This document shows, in pieces, positions 9,801 to 20,221 of a DNA stretch of 64,000 nucleotides. The stretch is from Nodularia spumigena CCY9414 (GTDB lineage Bacteria > Cyanobacteriota > Cyanobacteriia > Cyanobacteriales > Nostocaceae). The translations under genes were made by a program, and so were the position numbers. Location: NCBI RefSeq assembly GCF_000340565.2, contig NZ_CP007203.1, forward strand, positions 5,340,706-5,404,705. Reading direction: 5' to 3'. Below the pieces are notes generated by a model, which saw only the letters and a program-made list of their open reading frames with translations, had not been told where the DNA came from and made no database searches. Position 1 is the stretch's first letter; the number at the start of each line of letters is the position of its first letter.

Positions 9801-10097
9801 AGAGCAAGTCCTAAGTTGACAATTTCATAGACAAAACTATACTTATATTGACAAAAATCAATATATATTTTAGGAAAAAATCAACTACTTGATATATAAT
9901 ACGGTGATATCAAGTATTGAATTGAGACTATTGCCGACGCGAAAACCAAGCAATGATGGTGGTAGTCTTTTTCAGAAACTTAATTGGAACACAATCGCGT
10001 CTGGCTAAGGCGTGAAAGTCTACTGAGGGATAACTGCTCCCATGCTCCCGTTGAAGTAGAAAGTAAAGTCTAGTTTTGTCTAGGTTTTATATAGCAG
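9801..10097 (+). mobile_element. 297-bp non-autonomous element, copy A
   Basis: The reverse complement of this segment recurs at 23385-23681, and I see no mismatch across the core (9828-10082). The core has short terminal inverted repeats (GACAAAACTATACTT against the complement of AAGTCTAGTTTTGTC) and is bounded by TA on both sides (9828-9829 and 10081-10082), as expected for a MITE mobilised by an IS630/Tc1-type enzyme. Homology extends about 30 bases further left and 15 bases right, so the duplicated unit is larger than the core or both copies entered the same kind of repeat. No open frame. Confidence 0.7.
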
Positions 10098-10285
10098 TTA
10101 TCATTTATGAAGGGGTATGGTGGGGGATTTAGACCTTGCACCAAAGCTTACCACTAATGGGCTTTGGGTTATGAGTTTTCAGTTGTCAGTTAACGCCGAG
10201 CTAGTGGGGACATAAAATATGTATAAATTTGATCCACGAAATCAAGTTTCAATTTAACAAAACCAAAAAAGTGAAGTTTTTGACT

Positions 10286-10318
10286 TTGTTAACCTTTTGT
10301 TTACCTTAATATCTATCT
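10286..10318 (+). promoter_or_regulatory. Candidate Pho box upstream of pstS
   Basis: Direct repeats at 11-base spacing: TTGTTAACCTT (10286-10296), TTGTTTACCTT (10297-10307) and a weaker AATATCTATCT (10308-10318). Cyanobacterial SphR/PhoB sites are tandem TTAACC-like octamers spaced by 3 bases, which this fits. It lies about 55 bases ahead of the pstS start. It implies induction under phosphate limitation. Confidence 0.6.
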
Positions 10319-10371
10319 CTTAGGGGTATCCTGGTATCGCTCATCTGGAAATTTACCAAAGTTTGACAGCA

Positions 10372-11538
10372 ATGCTATCACGTCTACATATAATCAAAAA
10401 GAGTCGCCTAGCGGCTACAGCTTCAGTGTTAGCACTGACATTCGGCTTAGGGGCTTGTGGCACAGAGCAAGTCTCAGAAACTCCCGGTGGTACTGCTACA
10501 GATACGACAGCTACAACTCCTGTGAAATTGGATTTGGGCGGCGATGTAGCATTAACTGGTGCGGGCGCGTCTTTTCCAGCACCTTTATTCCAAAGTTGGT
10601 TTGCGGATCTTAACAAAAAATATCCTAACCTGCGAGTTAACTATCAGTCAGTGGGTAGTGGCGCGGGAGTTGAGCAATTTACTAGAGGTACTGTAGACTT
10701 TGGAGCCAGTGATGTGGCGATGAAGGATGAAGAAATTCAGCAAGTACCACAAGATAAGGGCGTAATTTTGCTCCCAGTGACAGCTGGTGGAATTGTATTG
10801 GCTTACAACTTACCTGGTGTTACAGAACTAAACCTGCCAAGAGACCTTTACGTAGATATCATTTTAGGTAAAGTCAAGACTTGGAACGATCCCAGAATGG
10901 TTGCAGCTAACCCAGACGCTAACCTTCCCGACCAGCCGATTGCATGGATACATCGTTCTGATGGTAGTGGTACTACAGGTGTGTTTACAAAACACTTGGC
11001 TGCTATCAGTCCAGAGTGGAAAGACAAAGTTGGGGAAGGTAAAACTGTAGACTGGCCAGTAGGAGTGGGTGGTAAGGGTAATGAAGGTGTAACTGCCCAA
11101 ATCAAACAAACTCAGGGTTCTATGGGTTACATTGAGTACGGCTACGCCAAACAACAGAACCTCAGTTATGCTGCTTTGGAAAATAAGGCTGGCAAATTTG
11201 TTAAATACAATGACAATTCAGCATCTCAAACTTTAGCAGCAATACAATTGCCAGAAAATCTGCGTGCCTTTGTACCAGATCCTGAAGGAGATGAATCTTA
11301 CCCGATTGTGAGTTTCAGTTGGATTCTGGCGTACAAAAATTATGCCGATCCAGTAAAAGCCAAGGCAATGGAAGCTACTATTGAGTACGTTTTAACTGAA
11401 GGTCAAAAAATCTCTGGGGAATTAGGGTATATTCCCTTACCTCAAGCTGTGGTAGAAAAAGTGGCGGCGGCGGCGGATCAAATCAGTCCCGATTATCAAA
11501 TATCTGTAAGTGGCAGTGGTTCTAGCGCTAGTAAGTAG
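10372..11538 (+). CDS. pstS: Phosphate ABC transporter substrate-binding protein PstS
   Basis: The periplasmic phosphate-binding component of the high-affinity importer. The N-terminus is a lipoprotein signal with lipobox LGAC at about Cys29. The mature part has the PstS hallmarks LTGAGASFPAPLFQSWF, YQSVGSGAGVEQF and HRSDGSGTTGVFT, which line the phosphate site. The frame opens at a TTG at 10363, but the ATG at 10372 gives a proper signal peptide and is preferred. It is first in a pstS-C-A-B run and preceded by a candidate Pho box. No phoU follows. Confidence 0.95.
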   Translation: MLSRLHIIKKSRLAATASVLALTFGLGACGTEQVSETPGGTATDTTATTPVKLDLGGDVALTGAGASFPAPLFQSWFADLNKKYPNLRVNYQSVGSGAGVEQFTRGTVDFGASDVAMKDEEIQQVPQDKGVILLPVTAGGIVLAYNLPGVTELNLPRDLYVDIILGKVKTWNDPRMVAANPDANLPDQPIAWIHRSDGSGTTGVFTKHLAAISPEWKDKVGEGKTVDWPVGVGGKGNEGVTAQIKQTQGSMGYIEYGYAKQQNLSYAALENKAGKFVKYNDNSASQTLAAIQLPENLRAFVPDPEGDESYPIVSFSWILAYKNYADPVKAKAMEATIEYVLTEGQKISGELGYIPLPQAVVEKVAAAADQISPDYQISVSGSGSSASK

Positions 11539-11754
11539 TGCTGATAAATTGTCAACAGTAGTGAGTCCAGAGATGGAGTAACCAGAATCAAAAGTTAATC
11601 AGCAGATTAACAAGCCTGTCGCTTTATTAACATTCCCAACTAGCAACCCTGATTTCGCCATATCTCAAATTTGCTCTAGTTGATGAAGCGACAATTTTAC
11701 TAATCTGGTTTACTCTCACATTTTTTTGTGATTTAATTGTTACATTTGGTAGTC

Positions 11755-12708
11755 ATGACTACAAATTCTTCAAGTCTGCAATCAGCAAATATAAAAAGCA
11801 GCTCTGAACTCAGAAATTTGCTAGACCGGGGCTTTATTTGGCTGACTCGATTTTTTGCTTTAGCTGTCGCAGCGACTTTATTATGGATTGCGGCACAGGT
11901 GACTATTGAAGCCTGGCCAGCTATTCAAAAGTATGGTGTAGGTTTTTTAATCAACAGTGCCTGGAATCCAGTTATTGATGATTATGGGGTGCTACCGCAA
12001 ATTTATGGAACTATAGTCAGTTCTTTTCTTGGTTTGTTGATAGCTGTACCCATTGGTGTGGGGACGGCTGTGTTATTGAGTGAAAATTTTCTCCCTACCC
12101 AAGTGCGGGTGGTAACAGTGTTCTTGGTAGAACTGCTGGCGGCTATTCCCAGTGTTGTCTACGGAATATGGGGAATTTTCGTTTTAATTCCGCTTTTGAA
12201 CGATGTGGGGAAATGGATTAATTCTTACTTTGGCTGGATACCATTTTTTAGCACGGCTCCTACTGGTCCATCAATGTTTCCGGCGGGAGTGATTTTGGCA
12301 ATTATGATTGTGCCAATTATCACAGCTATATCTCGTGATGCACTAATTTCTATACCCTCTGGTTTGCGTCAAGCATCTATGGGATTGGGTGCAACTCGTT
12401 GGGAAACAATTTTAAAAGTGATTATTCCCGCAGCTTTTTCTGGCATCGTCAGTGCTATTATGCTGGCACTTGGTCGGGCGATGGGAGAAACAATGGCGGT
12501 GACAATGTTGATTGGTAATGCCAACAATATTAATATCTCAATTTTTGCTCCAGCTAATACAATTGCTTCTCTACTGGCGAATCAATTTGCGGAAGCTGGT
12601 GGTTTACAAATTGCTTCTTTAATGTACGCGGGCTTGGTTTTGTTTTTTATCACGCTTTTTGTGAATATTATGGCAGAGTTGATTGTTCTGCGAGTGAAGC
12701 GGATCTAG
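11755..12708 (+). CDS. pstC: Phosphate ABC transporter permease PstC
   Basis: Inner-membrane permease of the Pst system, about 317 residues, with six or so hydrophobic spans and the permease EAA-like loop SGLRQASMGLGATRWETILKV near residue 210. It pairs with PstA to form the channel energised by PstB. The frame opens at TTG 11737; the ATG at 11755 (MTTNSSS) is the likelier start. The 216-base gap after pstS is longer than elsewhere in the operon and shows no strong terminator. Confidence 0.95.
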   Translation: MTTNSSSLQSANIKSSSELRNLLDRGFIWLTRFFALAVAATLLWIAAQVTIEAWPAIQKYGVGFLINSAWNPVIDDYGVLPQIYGTIVSSFLGLLIAVPIGVGTAVLLSENFLPTQVRVVTVFLVELLAAIPSVVYGIWGIFVLIPLLNDVGKWINSYFGWIPFFSTAPTGPSMFPAGVILAIMIVPIITAISRDALISIPSGLRQASMGLGATRWETILKVIIPAAFSGIVSAIMLALGRAMGETMAVTMLIGNANNINISIFAPANTIASLLANQFAEAGGLQIASLMYAGLVLFFITLFVNIMAELIVLRVKRI

Positions 12709-12715
12709 CCTAGTT

Positions 12716-13609
12716 GTGGATTTAATTATGACATCGAAATTTCCTGAACGCAGTTTGACCCGCTCTTTTAAATCTCCCCGGACGCTGTTTAATACAGCGA
12801 TGACAGTGGTAGCATTTATCTGTGGGGTGTTAGTGCTGGTGCCTTTAGTGGCAGTACTAACTTACATTATTATTAAGGGCTTTAGTAGTCTGGAACTTAG
12901 TGTATTTACTGAACTACCACCCCCACCCCTGAGAGAGGGAGGAGGTTTTGGTAATGCCATTTTAGGAACTCTAATTATGGTAAGTATTGCAGCATTAATT
13001 AGCATTCCTTTTGGTGTTTTAGCTGCTATTTATTTAACAGAGTTTAGTACTGGTAAAATCGCTAGAGTGATACGATTTGCTACTAATGTTTTGAGTGGCG
13101 TTCCTTCTATTATTGCTGGGGTGTTTGCTTACGGGATTGTGGTTTTGGGTTTAGTCAGGCTGAATTTAGGCTCATACTCGGCTCTGGGCGGGGGGTTTGC
13201 TTTGGCAATTTTGATGTTACCAATTATTGTCAAAACTACTGATGAAGCTTTACAGTTAGTATCGCAAGATTTGCGCCAAGCATCTCTGGGTTTAGGTGCA
13301 ACTAATTTTCAAACAGTAACACAAATTGTTTTGCCAGCTGCTCTACCCGCAATTGTGACTGGTTCTAGTTTAGCGATCGCTCGCGCCTCTGGCGAAACTG
13401 CGCCTTTATTATTTACGGCTTTATTCTCTCAATTCTGGCCTAGTGGCTTACTCAAACCTACTCCCTCCTTGGCTGTTTTAGTTTACAACTTTGCGATTTC
13501 GCCTTTTGACAATTGGCAATCACTGGCTTGGGCGGCTTCTTTGGTCTTGGTATTAATGGTTTTGATTACCAGTATCCTGGCTCGTTGGGCAACTCGTCAA
13601 AAAGCTTAG
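12716..13609 (+). CDS. pstA: Phosphate ABC transporter permease PstA
   Basis: Second Pst permease, 297 residues, starting at GTG 12716 only 7 bases after the pstC stop; an ATG at 12728 (MTSKFPERS) is an alternative. It has about six membrane spans and the cytoplasmic loop [31 protein letters not shown] for contact with PstB. Near residue 67 there is a short proline stretch ([10 protein letters not shown]) before the periplasmic segment. Confidence 0.94.
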   Translation: MDLIMTSKFPERSLTRSFKSPRTLFNTAMTVVAFICGVLVLVPLVAVLTYIIIKGFSSLELSVFTELPPPPLREGGGFGNAILGTLIMVSIAALISIPFGVLAAIYLTEFSTGKIARVIRFATNVLSGVPSIIAGVFAYGIVVLGLVRLNLGSYSALGGGFALAILMLPIIVKTTDEALQLVSQDLRQASLGLGATNFQTVTQIVLPAALPAIVTGSSLAIARASGETAPLLFTALFSQFWPSGLLKPTPSLAVLVYNFAISPFDNWQSLAWAASLVLVLMVLITSILARWATRQKA

Positions 13610-13670
13610 TGAAACTGTACCTCAAGTACGGTTCTCGATCGCCAAAATTAACATTACACTAGACGATATT

Positions 13671-14474
13671 ATGGCTACTAAAACTAGTACGGTGAATGAC
13701 ACGGAAACCGTTTTACGAACAGAAAATCTGAACGTTTACTACGGCAAGTTCTTAGCTTTGCAGAATATTTGGCTGAATATCCCGAAAAATCAGGTGACAT
13801 CCTTTATTGGCCCTTCTGGCTGCGGTAAAAGTACATTGCTGCGATGCTATAACCGTCTGAATGACCTGGTTGATTCGTTTCGAGCCGAAGGGAAAGTTTA
13901 TTTTTACAATGACAATCTGTATGCACCAAATATTGATCCTGTAGAGGTGCGCCGCAGAATTGGGATGGTATTTCAAAGACCAAACCCGTTTCCTAAATCA
14001 ATTTATGACAATATTACTTTTGGAGCCAAAATTAACGGCTATAGAGGTAATTTGGATGAATTGGTGGAACGGAGTCTACGACAAGCTGCTTTGTGGGATG
14101 AAGTTAAAGATAAACTGCGCCAAAGTGGGGCTTCTTTATCTGGGGGACAACAACAACGCTTGTGTATTGCGAGAGCGATCGCAGTCCAACCGGAAATCAT
14201 TCTCATGGATGAACCTTGTTCTGCTTTAGACCCTGTTTCTACTTTACGGGTGGAAGAACTAATTCACCAACTGAAAGAGGATTATACGATTGTGATCGTC
14301 ACCCACAATATGCAACAAGCAGCACGGGTGTCTGATAACACAGCCTTTTTCAATGTGAAAGTTGCAGAAGGTGGTCGGAGTGGTTATCTAGTTGAATACA
14401 ATTCTACAGAAGCCCTTTTCAATGATCCCCAGCAAGAAGATACCCGAAATTATGTCAGTGGTAGATTTGGCTAA
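13671..14474 (+). CDS. pstB: Phosphate ABC transporter ATPase PstB
   Basis: The 267-residue ATP-hydrolysing subunit of the Pst importer. Visible motifs: Walker [10 protein letters not shown], signature [14 protein letters not shown], Walker [14 protein letters not shown] and the switch histidine in IVTHNMQQ. Size and motifs are normal for PstB. It closes the pst operon; downstream is a short array of CAGTGAA/CAGTTAT repeats (14479-14545) rather than phoU or another pst gene. Confidence 0.96.
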   Translation: MATKTSTVNDTETVLRTENLNVYYGKFLALQNIWLNIPKNQVTSFIGPSGCGKSTLLRCYNRLNDLVDSFRAEGKVYFYNDNLYAPNIDPVEVRRRIGMVFQRPNPFPKSIYDNITFGAKINGYRGNLDELVERSLRQAALWDEVKDKLRQSGASLSGGQQQRLCIARAIAVQPEIILMDEPCSALDPVSTLRVEELIHQLKEDYTIVIVTHNMQQAARVSDNTAFFNVKVAEGGRSGYLVEYNSTEALFNDPQQEDTRNYVSGRFG

Positions 14475-14478
14475 ATGA

Positions 14479-14545
14479 GTGAACAGTGAACGGTGAACAG
14501 TGAACAGTGAACAGTTATCAGTGAACAGTTATCAGTTATCAAGGC
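14479..14545. repeat. Short tandem repeat array (CAGTGAA/CAGTTAT units)
   Basis: Head-to-tail heptamer-like units CAGTGAA and CAGTTAT between pstB and the convergent hybrid kinase. They are of the class known as short tandemly repeated repetitive sequences in heterocystous cyanobacteria. Confidence 0.7.
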
Positions 14546-14617
14546 GTATACTGGGGGACTTAAACTCAATTATGTCTCTTGAGTGTTAACTGATAATTGT
14601 TAGCTGATTGTAGAATA

Positions 14618-17600
14618 TTAATCAGCTAAAAGCGCTTGAATTTCCTGAAGAAAACCTTCTAATTCTGACACTAATTCGGTGGTGTTAGCACAGTCATCTT
14701 CATGACTCAATTGTTCTAGCCTTTCTGCGGCTTGCTGCATAGATATAGCGCCTACATTAGCGCTTGCACCTTTAAGGTGATGTGCTTCTCGCGCCAGTTG
14801 CTGAAAATTACGAGATGCGATCGCAGCTTTGGTTGCTTCTAAATGTAACTGGCTATCTTCAACAAATATTTGTAATAATTCTAATTCAAATTCGCTGTTA
14901 TTTTCCGAAAGTTGATGTAAATGTTCCCAATCAATTCCTAATTTAATCTCAACATTTGGCTTCAATATTATCTGGCTCCAATGCTCTATTGCTCTGGCTA
15001 ACTTTTCCTTATTAACTGGTTTACTTAAATAATCATTCATCCCAGCATCTAGACAGATTTGTTGGTCTTCTTTCATAGCATTAGCTGTCATGGCAATTAC
15101 CACAGGTTGGCGATGAATCCGACGACGAATTTCGCGTGTAGTTTCTAAACCATCTAAAACTGGCATTTGGCAATCCATGAGAATTAAGTCATAGGGTATT
15201 CTGTCTAATAGCTGTAAAACTTCTTGGCCATTAGCAGCTACATCAGCTTCATAACCTAAATTTTGCAATTGCTTCAGAGCCACTTTTTGATTCACTAAAT
15301 TATCTTCTGCTATCAAAATTTTCAACTGGGATTTAGTCAAAGTAGTTTTATTAATAGTTGGTTTCTGAATTTCTGGAGAATTTGGTCGGCTTTCCAATAT
15401 ATTCACGATTGTATCGAGTAGCCGAGATGCTTTCACAGGTTTGACCAAATAACTGACAAATCCTATATTTAGCGCTTTTTGGACTTCCTCTCTTTGATTA
15501 GTAGAGGTCAACATAATTAAGGGAATATCCGCAATTAGAGGGTTGGCTTTAATTTGTGTTCCCAATGTTAAACCATCTACTTGAGGCATTTGCATATCAA
15601 TCAAAGCCAAATCATAGCGCATTCCCGTTTCCGCCGCAGTTTGTAAAGTATTCAGGGCTTGGACAGCACTAGCCGCCTCATCAACCTGCATTCCCCAATG
15701 GGTAGCTTGATGATAGATAATTTTACGGTTTGTCGCATTATCATCCACCACTAACAAGCGCCGATGGGTGAGAATTACGCTCTCCTGGATAGAGTGAACA
15801 GGCTGAAGCTGCTGAGTAAAAGTTAGCTTAAACCAAAATTGAGATCCTTTTCCTAGCTGACTGTTCACCCCAATTGTTCCCCCCATTAAGCTCACCAACT
15901 GCTGAGAAATAGCTAGTCCCAAACCTGTACCACCATACTTGCGAGTAATGGAAGCATCCACTTGGGTAAATGGCTGAAATAGTTTGTTTTGGTCTTCAGA
16001 AGAAATACCGATACCTGTATCTGTGACGGAAAAATGAATGGTGACTGTGTTGGGAGTTTGTGATAGCAGTTCGGCTCGGACGACAATTTCTCCTGTGCTG
16101 GTGAACTTGATAGCGTTACCAACTAGATTCATCAAAATTTGTCGCAACCGACTAGCATCACCTTGGAGATGAACCGGGACGTTGCGATGAATTAATCCGG
16201 CAATTTCTAATTCCTGCTTATGGGCTTGGGGTGCTAATAATTCTAATACTTCTTCTACACAAGTGGATAAGTCAAAATCTAAAGTTTCTAGAAACATTTC
16301 TCCAGCTTCTAGTTTTGACAAATCCAAAATTTCATTGATTAAGCATAAAAGCGCATCGCCACTAATCCGAATTGTTTCGGCAAAATCACGCTGTTCTCTA
16401 TTCAAATTAGTTTCTAATAATAAGCCAGTCATCCCCAAGACAGCATTCATGGGTGTGCGAATTTCATGACTCATATTTGCCAAAAAAGCACTTTTGGCTT
16501 GAGAGGCTAATTCTGCTTCTTGGCGGGCAATTTCTAGTTCTTCTCGTTGGAGTTTTTCGCCTTCTAGTAACTTGGCTTGGGCTAAAGCAATACCGACTTG
16601 ATCAGCAAGCGATCGCAAAAGTTCAATTTCCCAATCATTCCATTGTCGGGGATGATGACATTGGTGGGCTATGAGCAATCCCCAAAGTTTATTTTGCAAG
16701 AAAATAGGAATAACAAGATTAGCTTTGACCTGAAAATGTGACAGCAATTCTTTATAACAAGTCTCAATATCAGATTTTTCTATATCATGAATAATGCCTA
16801 TTTGACCTTGATAGTATTTCTGGAAATAATTATCAGTGAAACAAGGTTCAATAATATTTTGACCCATCACTACAGGTAAATCAGGAATTACAGCTTCTTT
16901 CAGCACTGTTAAAGAATGATTGGCTTGCAATTGCGAGATGACTACCCGGTCTGCTTGTAATAGTTTTTGCACTTCTGTAACGCTAGTTTGCAGAATCTCA
17001 TCGATTTGTAAAGACTCGCGAATTTTTAAAGTGACATCGGCTAATAATTGCGATCGCAAGTTTTGCTGATTTAATTTTTCTTCTGTTTGCTTCCGTTTGA
17101 TAAACTGACCGACCTGACTACCTATAGACATCATGATTTTCAGCAAATCTGCATCTTGTTGCTGAATTGTCTTGCTGAAGAAAGTCATGACACCTACAGT
17201 GATGTTACCACTACGGATGGGAAAACCAAAAGCTGCGTGCAATCCCACTTGAGCCGCAACTTCCATTCTCAGAAAATTCACGTCATCACCTACATCACTG
17301 AGCCATATAGGTTGGCCACTAGCCCAGACACGCCCAGGTAATCCCACTGCTGGCGCAAAAATAGTTTGTCTGGTGATGATTTCAAAGTCTTGTAGTTCAG
17401 AGGATACTTCATACCAAATGTCGAGACAGCGCAGACCATTTGTTTGCTGATCTAGCATCCAAATTTCCCCCCAATCCCAACCCAAACTCTGGCAGATACC
17501 TGATAAGATGCCTTGTGTAGCTTCACCAATAGTTTCAGATGCTGCTAAAGCCTTGGTAGTAGCATATTGAGCCGCCAAATCCTTTTCGGCTCGTTTGCGA

Positions 17601-19144
17601 GCAGTAATATCAATACCACTAGCAATAATATATTCAACCTTTCCTTGTTCGTCATTCAGGATGGTATTAGACCATGCAATTAATCGGCGATTACCATGCT
17701 TCGTTAACCAGTAATGTTCGTAATTTTTAATTTTGTCACCACGAGCTATCTGCTTAAAAGCAGCTTTGATTGGTTCCACGTCTTCTGGAATTAAAAACAA
17801 TTTCCAAAAAGGTCTATCTCTCACCTCATCAAATGTGTAACCTGTGGTTTGCTCACAAGCTTTATTAAAACGAACAATTCGCCCTTGTAAATCCATAACT
17901 ACTACTAAAACACTGGCTGTATCTACGATAGCTGAAATAAAATTGCGCTCTTGTTTTAATACTTCCTCAGTCCTGGTTCGCTCAGTGACTTCGCGATAAA
18001 TCAGATAGTAGATAAAAGCCAGAATCATCAAACACAGAATAATGGCGATCGCCACTGTCACAATACTTTTAAATCTGCTGGTGCTTGCGGCTAAAGACTG
18101 TTGCTGAAGTTGTATTTGTTCTTCTTGCTCCATTTCATAGATGATCTCGCGGATATCATCCATGAGATTTTTCCCTTGATTAGTTTTGATTACCTGCAAA
18201 CTCGCCTCAAATCCCTGGTTTTGCCTTAACTCGATAGTCTGGTTAATTACTGTTAGCCTGGTTGCTATCAAACTTTCTAGGGTGGTAAACTGAGTTTGTT
18301 GATTAAGTTGATTTGCTGTTAAGTTTTTTAGTGTTTGAATTGTTCCGTCAATCTGATTAACTGCCAATTTATAAGGTTCTAAATAAGACTGATCACCCGT
18401 GATAATATAACCACGCTGCCCAGTTTCAGCATTTATTAGCAATGAAAGTAATTGTTCTTGAAGATTAATTTTTTCTAAGGTTTTTTGCTGTTGATTAATA
18501 ATGTCTATATAAGTTTTTGTATTCTGATAGGAAACCAAACCAATAAGGAGGAGAATTGCTGATGCTAACCCAAACCCGCCAGCAATCTTTTTGAAGAATT
18601 GGAACCGGGCTTTTTTTGATTGTTGACGCTGCTGATTTACGAGTACCAAACTGGCTAAATTGCGTCGCAGTTCCAGTTGCTTAATGACTTGATTACCTAA
18701 AATTCGTAAAGCCTCTACTTGTTCAGATGTGAGATTTCGCGGTACTCGATCAATTACACAAAGGGTTCCCAAACTGTATCCTTCAGCATTAGTCAGAGGG
18801 ACACCCGCATAAAATCGGATATTCGGGTCTGATGTTACTAGTGGGTTATCAGCAAACCGTTTATCAGTTGTGGTATCAGGAACAATAAAAACATCTTTTT
18901 GTAAAATCGCATGAGCGCAAAATGCTAGATCACGTGGGGTTTCTGGCGCTTCTAAACCCACTTTAGATTTAAACCATTGGCGGTTGGTATCAACTAAACT
19001 AACCAAGGCGATGGGAGTACCGCAAATATACGAAGCTAACCGAGTCAGTTCATCAAAAGACTCTTCAGGTTGGGTATCAAGAATTTTATACTCTAAAAGA
19101 GCTTCAACTCTTGCTGCTTCGTCATCGGGTAATGGTGCTTTCAT
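14618..19144 (-). CDS. Multidomain hybrid sensor histidine kinase (GAF-CHASE3-PAS-GAF-GAF-HisKA-REC-REC-HPt)
   Basis: A 1508-residue membrane phosphorelay protein. In order: an N-terminal GAF-like domain (about 20-160); a membrane span (about 183-205); a periplasmic CHASE3 domain (about 208-355); a second span (about 360-382); PAS (about 395-515); two GAF domains (about 530-680 and 695-865); HisKA with His893 ([11 protein letters not shown]); HATPase ([26 protein letters not shown]); a receiver with Asp1183 (LIDMQMP); a second receiver with Asp1324 (LMDCQMP); and an HPt domain with His1455 (EAHHLKGAS). All relay residues are present. It has no adjacent regulator gene; the output must be reached through its own HPt domain. 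The signal is unknown. Confidence 0.93.
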   Translation of the reverse strand: MKAPLPDDEAARVEALLEYKILDTQPEESFDELTRLASYICGTPIALVSLVDTNRQWFKSKVGLEAPETPRDLAFCAHAILQKDVFIVPDTTTDKRFADNPLVTSDPNIRFYAGVPLTNAEGYSLGTLCVIDRVPRNLTSEQVEALRILGNQVIKQLELRRNLASLVLVNQQRQQSKKARFQFFKKIAGGFGLASAILLLIGLVSYQNTKTYIDIINQQQKTLEKINLQEQLLSLLINAETGQRGYIITGDQSYLEPYKLAVNQIDGTIQTLKNLTANQLNQQTQFTTLESLIATRLTVINQTIELRQNQGFEASLQVIKTNQGKNLMDDIREIIYEMEQEEQIQLQQQSLAASTSRFKSIVTVAIAIILCLMILAFIYYLIYREVTERTRTEEVLKQERNFISAIVDTASVLVVVMDLQGRIVRFNKACEQTTGYTFDEVRDRPFWKLFLIPEDVEPIKAAFKQIARGDKIKNYEHYWLTKHGNRRLIAWSNTILNDEQGKVEYIIASGIDITARKRAEKDLAAQYATTKALAASETIGEATQGILSGICQSLGWDWGEIWMLDQQTNGLRCLDIWYEVSSELQDFEIITRQTIFAPAVGLPGRVWASGQPIWLSDVGDDVNFLRMEVAAQVGLHAAFGFPIRSGNITVGVMTFFSKTIQQQDADLLKIMMSIGSQVGQFIKRKQTEEKLNQQNLRSQLLADVTLKIRESLQIDEILQTSVTEVQKLLQADRVVISQLQANHSLTVLKEAVIPDLPVVMGQNIIEPCFTDNYFQKYYQGQIGIIHDIEKSDIETCYKELLSHFQVKANLVIPIFLQNKLWGLLIAHQCHHPRQWNDWEIELLRSLADQVGIALAQAKLLEGEKLQREELEIARQEAELASQAKSAFLANMSHEIRTPMNAVLGMTGLLLETNLNREQRDFAETIRISGDALLCLINEILDLSKLEAGEMFLETLDFDLSTCVEEVLELLAPQAHKQELEIAGLIHRNVPVHLQGDASRLRQILMNLVGNAIKFTSTGEIVVRAELLSQTPNTVTIHFSVTDTGIGISSEDQNKLFQPFTQVDASITRKYGGTGLGLAISQQLVSLMGGTIGVNSQLGKGSQFWFKLTFTQQLQPVHSIQESVILTHRRLLVVDDNATNRKIIYHQATHWGMQVDEAASAVQALNTLQTAAETGMRYDLALIDMQMPQVDGLTLGTQIKANPLIADIPLIMLTSTNQREEVQKALNIGFVSYLVKPVKASRLLDTIVNILESRPNSPEIQKPTINKTTLTKSQLKILIAEDNLVNQKVALKQLQNLGYEADVAANGQEVLQLLDRIPYDLILMDCQMPVLDGLETTREIRRRIHRQPVVIAMTANAMKEDQQICLDAGMNDYLSKPVNKEKLARAIEHWSQIILKPNVEIKLGIDWEHLHQLSENNSEFELELLQIFVEDSQLHLEATKAAIASRNFQQLAREAHHLKGASANVGAISMQQAAERLEQLSHEDDCANTTELVSELEGFLQEIQALLAD

Positions 19145-19881
19145 AGGTGTAAATTCCTGCCTATAATCGTTATACGAGGTTACTTAAAATATGATTAATG
19201 CTATTTATCATGACACAGTAAATTAATTATGAGAGATTCATGAATATTAATTCATAAATCAGACACACAGCGTAGGTAGGGAGTGGGGAGTTACTTCGAC
19301 TGCGCTCAGTAACCGTTCGACTGCGCTCAGTAACCGGGGGAGTGGGGAGTAGGGAAAAACCTTTTTGTGTTATACCGAGATTGTAAGCGCATAGCGCAGG
19401 CTACGCCAACAAAAATCAAATAGGAGTTCTATAGAAATCCTCAATAAGTTAAAAACCCAAATATACCCGATATTCAATAACTTAAAAATTTGAGCTTTTG
19501 TCTGTTAAAGCCTGTTGACTAAAGAGATGATTTAACCAAACTATTTAAGTTAAAGATGAATTTAAATGAGTATTTATAGCTATTCCCCAACCTAAATATG
19601 TTGAGCAAATATCAAACTAAGATAATATTAGGACTTACGCACACTCTACATTTTCTTGGCGTTCTACAGCCCTTGCGGGCATCGCTGCGCGCGGGCGGCT
19701 AAAGCCCTGGGGGCATACGCTACGCGAAGGCGGTATGGGCTTCGCGCACGCTAGGCGAAGGATAAATCAAGATTTTTGGCAATTATTGCGTAATTACTGA
19801 ATATTACATCCGAAAGCGCGTCTAGTTTTTCAATAGCTCTTTCTTTCTTTGCGCCTGGTGCGCCTCTGGGCGAAAAATCCC
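19145..19881. other. Gene-free spacer with interspersed repeats
   Basis: 737 bases without a credible gene. It holds two copies of TTCGACTGCGCTCAGTAACC (about 19297-19335) and a GC-rich repeat block (about 19665-19765) with GCGGGCGGCTAAAGCC, CATACGCTACGCGAAGGCGG and CTTCGCGCACGCTAGGCGAAGG, which can fold into hairpins. These match the interspersed palindromic repeats of Nostoc-type genomes; no function can be assigned. Confidence 0.6.
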
Positions 19882-20160
19882 CTAAAAATCCTCATCATCA
19901 ACAAAAAACTCAGCATCGTCATCCAATCGAGAGTTACCCGAACCAGAACCAACAAGACCCCACAGAGGTTGGAGTAAAGCCATAGCAATTAAACCCACAC
20001 CAGCGCTAAAAGCCAGGACTAAACCCACTGGGATTTGAATCGTTTGAAATGTTAAGAATTTTAAAGATACAGGAGTGGCATTCTGAACTGAGATAATGGC
20101 GATCGCCACTACCCAAATAGCCACAATTAAAGATATTAAAATAGGAATCAAAATTTTCAT
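19882..20160 (-). CDS. Small LapA/DUF1049-domain membrane protein
   Basis: A 92-residue protein with two hydrophobic segments (about 3-25 and 42-66) joined by SVQNATPVSLKFLTFQ, the typical linker of LapA/DUF1049 proteins, and an acidic tail (DDDAEFFVDDEDF). In enteric bacteria the family takes part in envelope lipopolysaccharide assembly; in cyanobacteria its role is unknown. A larger relative with an extended tail is encoded at 57901-58617. It lies 61 bases downstream of the phosphohexomutase gene on the same strand. Confidence 0.7.
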   Translation of the reverse strand: MKILIPILISLIVAIWVVAIAIISVQNATPVSLKFLTFQTIQIPVGLVLAFSAGVGLIAMALLQPLWGLVGSGSGNSRLDDDAEFFVDDEDF

Positions 20161-20221
20161 AATAATAATTCTTCATACTCCCCTCTCCTTAGTAAGGAGA
20201 GGGGTTGGGGGTGAGGTTTTC

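Larger units (their letters stand above)
9473..10362. other. Gene-free spacer: mobile repeat plus pst promoter region
   Basis: 890 bases without a credible gene. It contains C-rich low-complexity sequence (about 9660-9690), a degenerate copy of the GTAGAGACGTTG hairpin (about 9728-9752), the 297-base inverted-pair element (9801-10097) and the promoter region of the pst genes. Confidence 0.6.
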
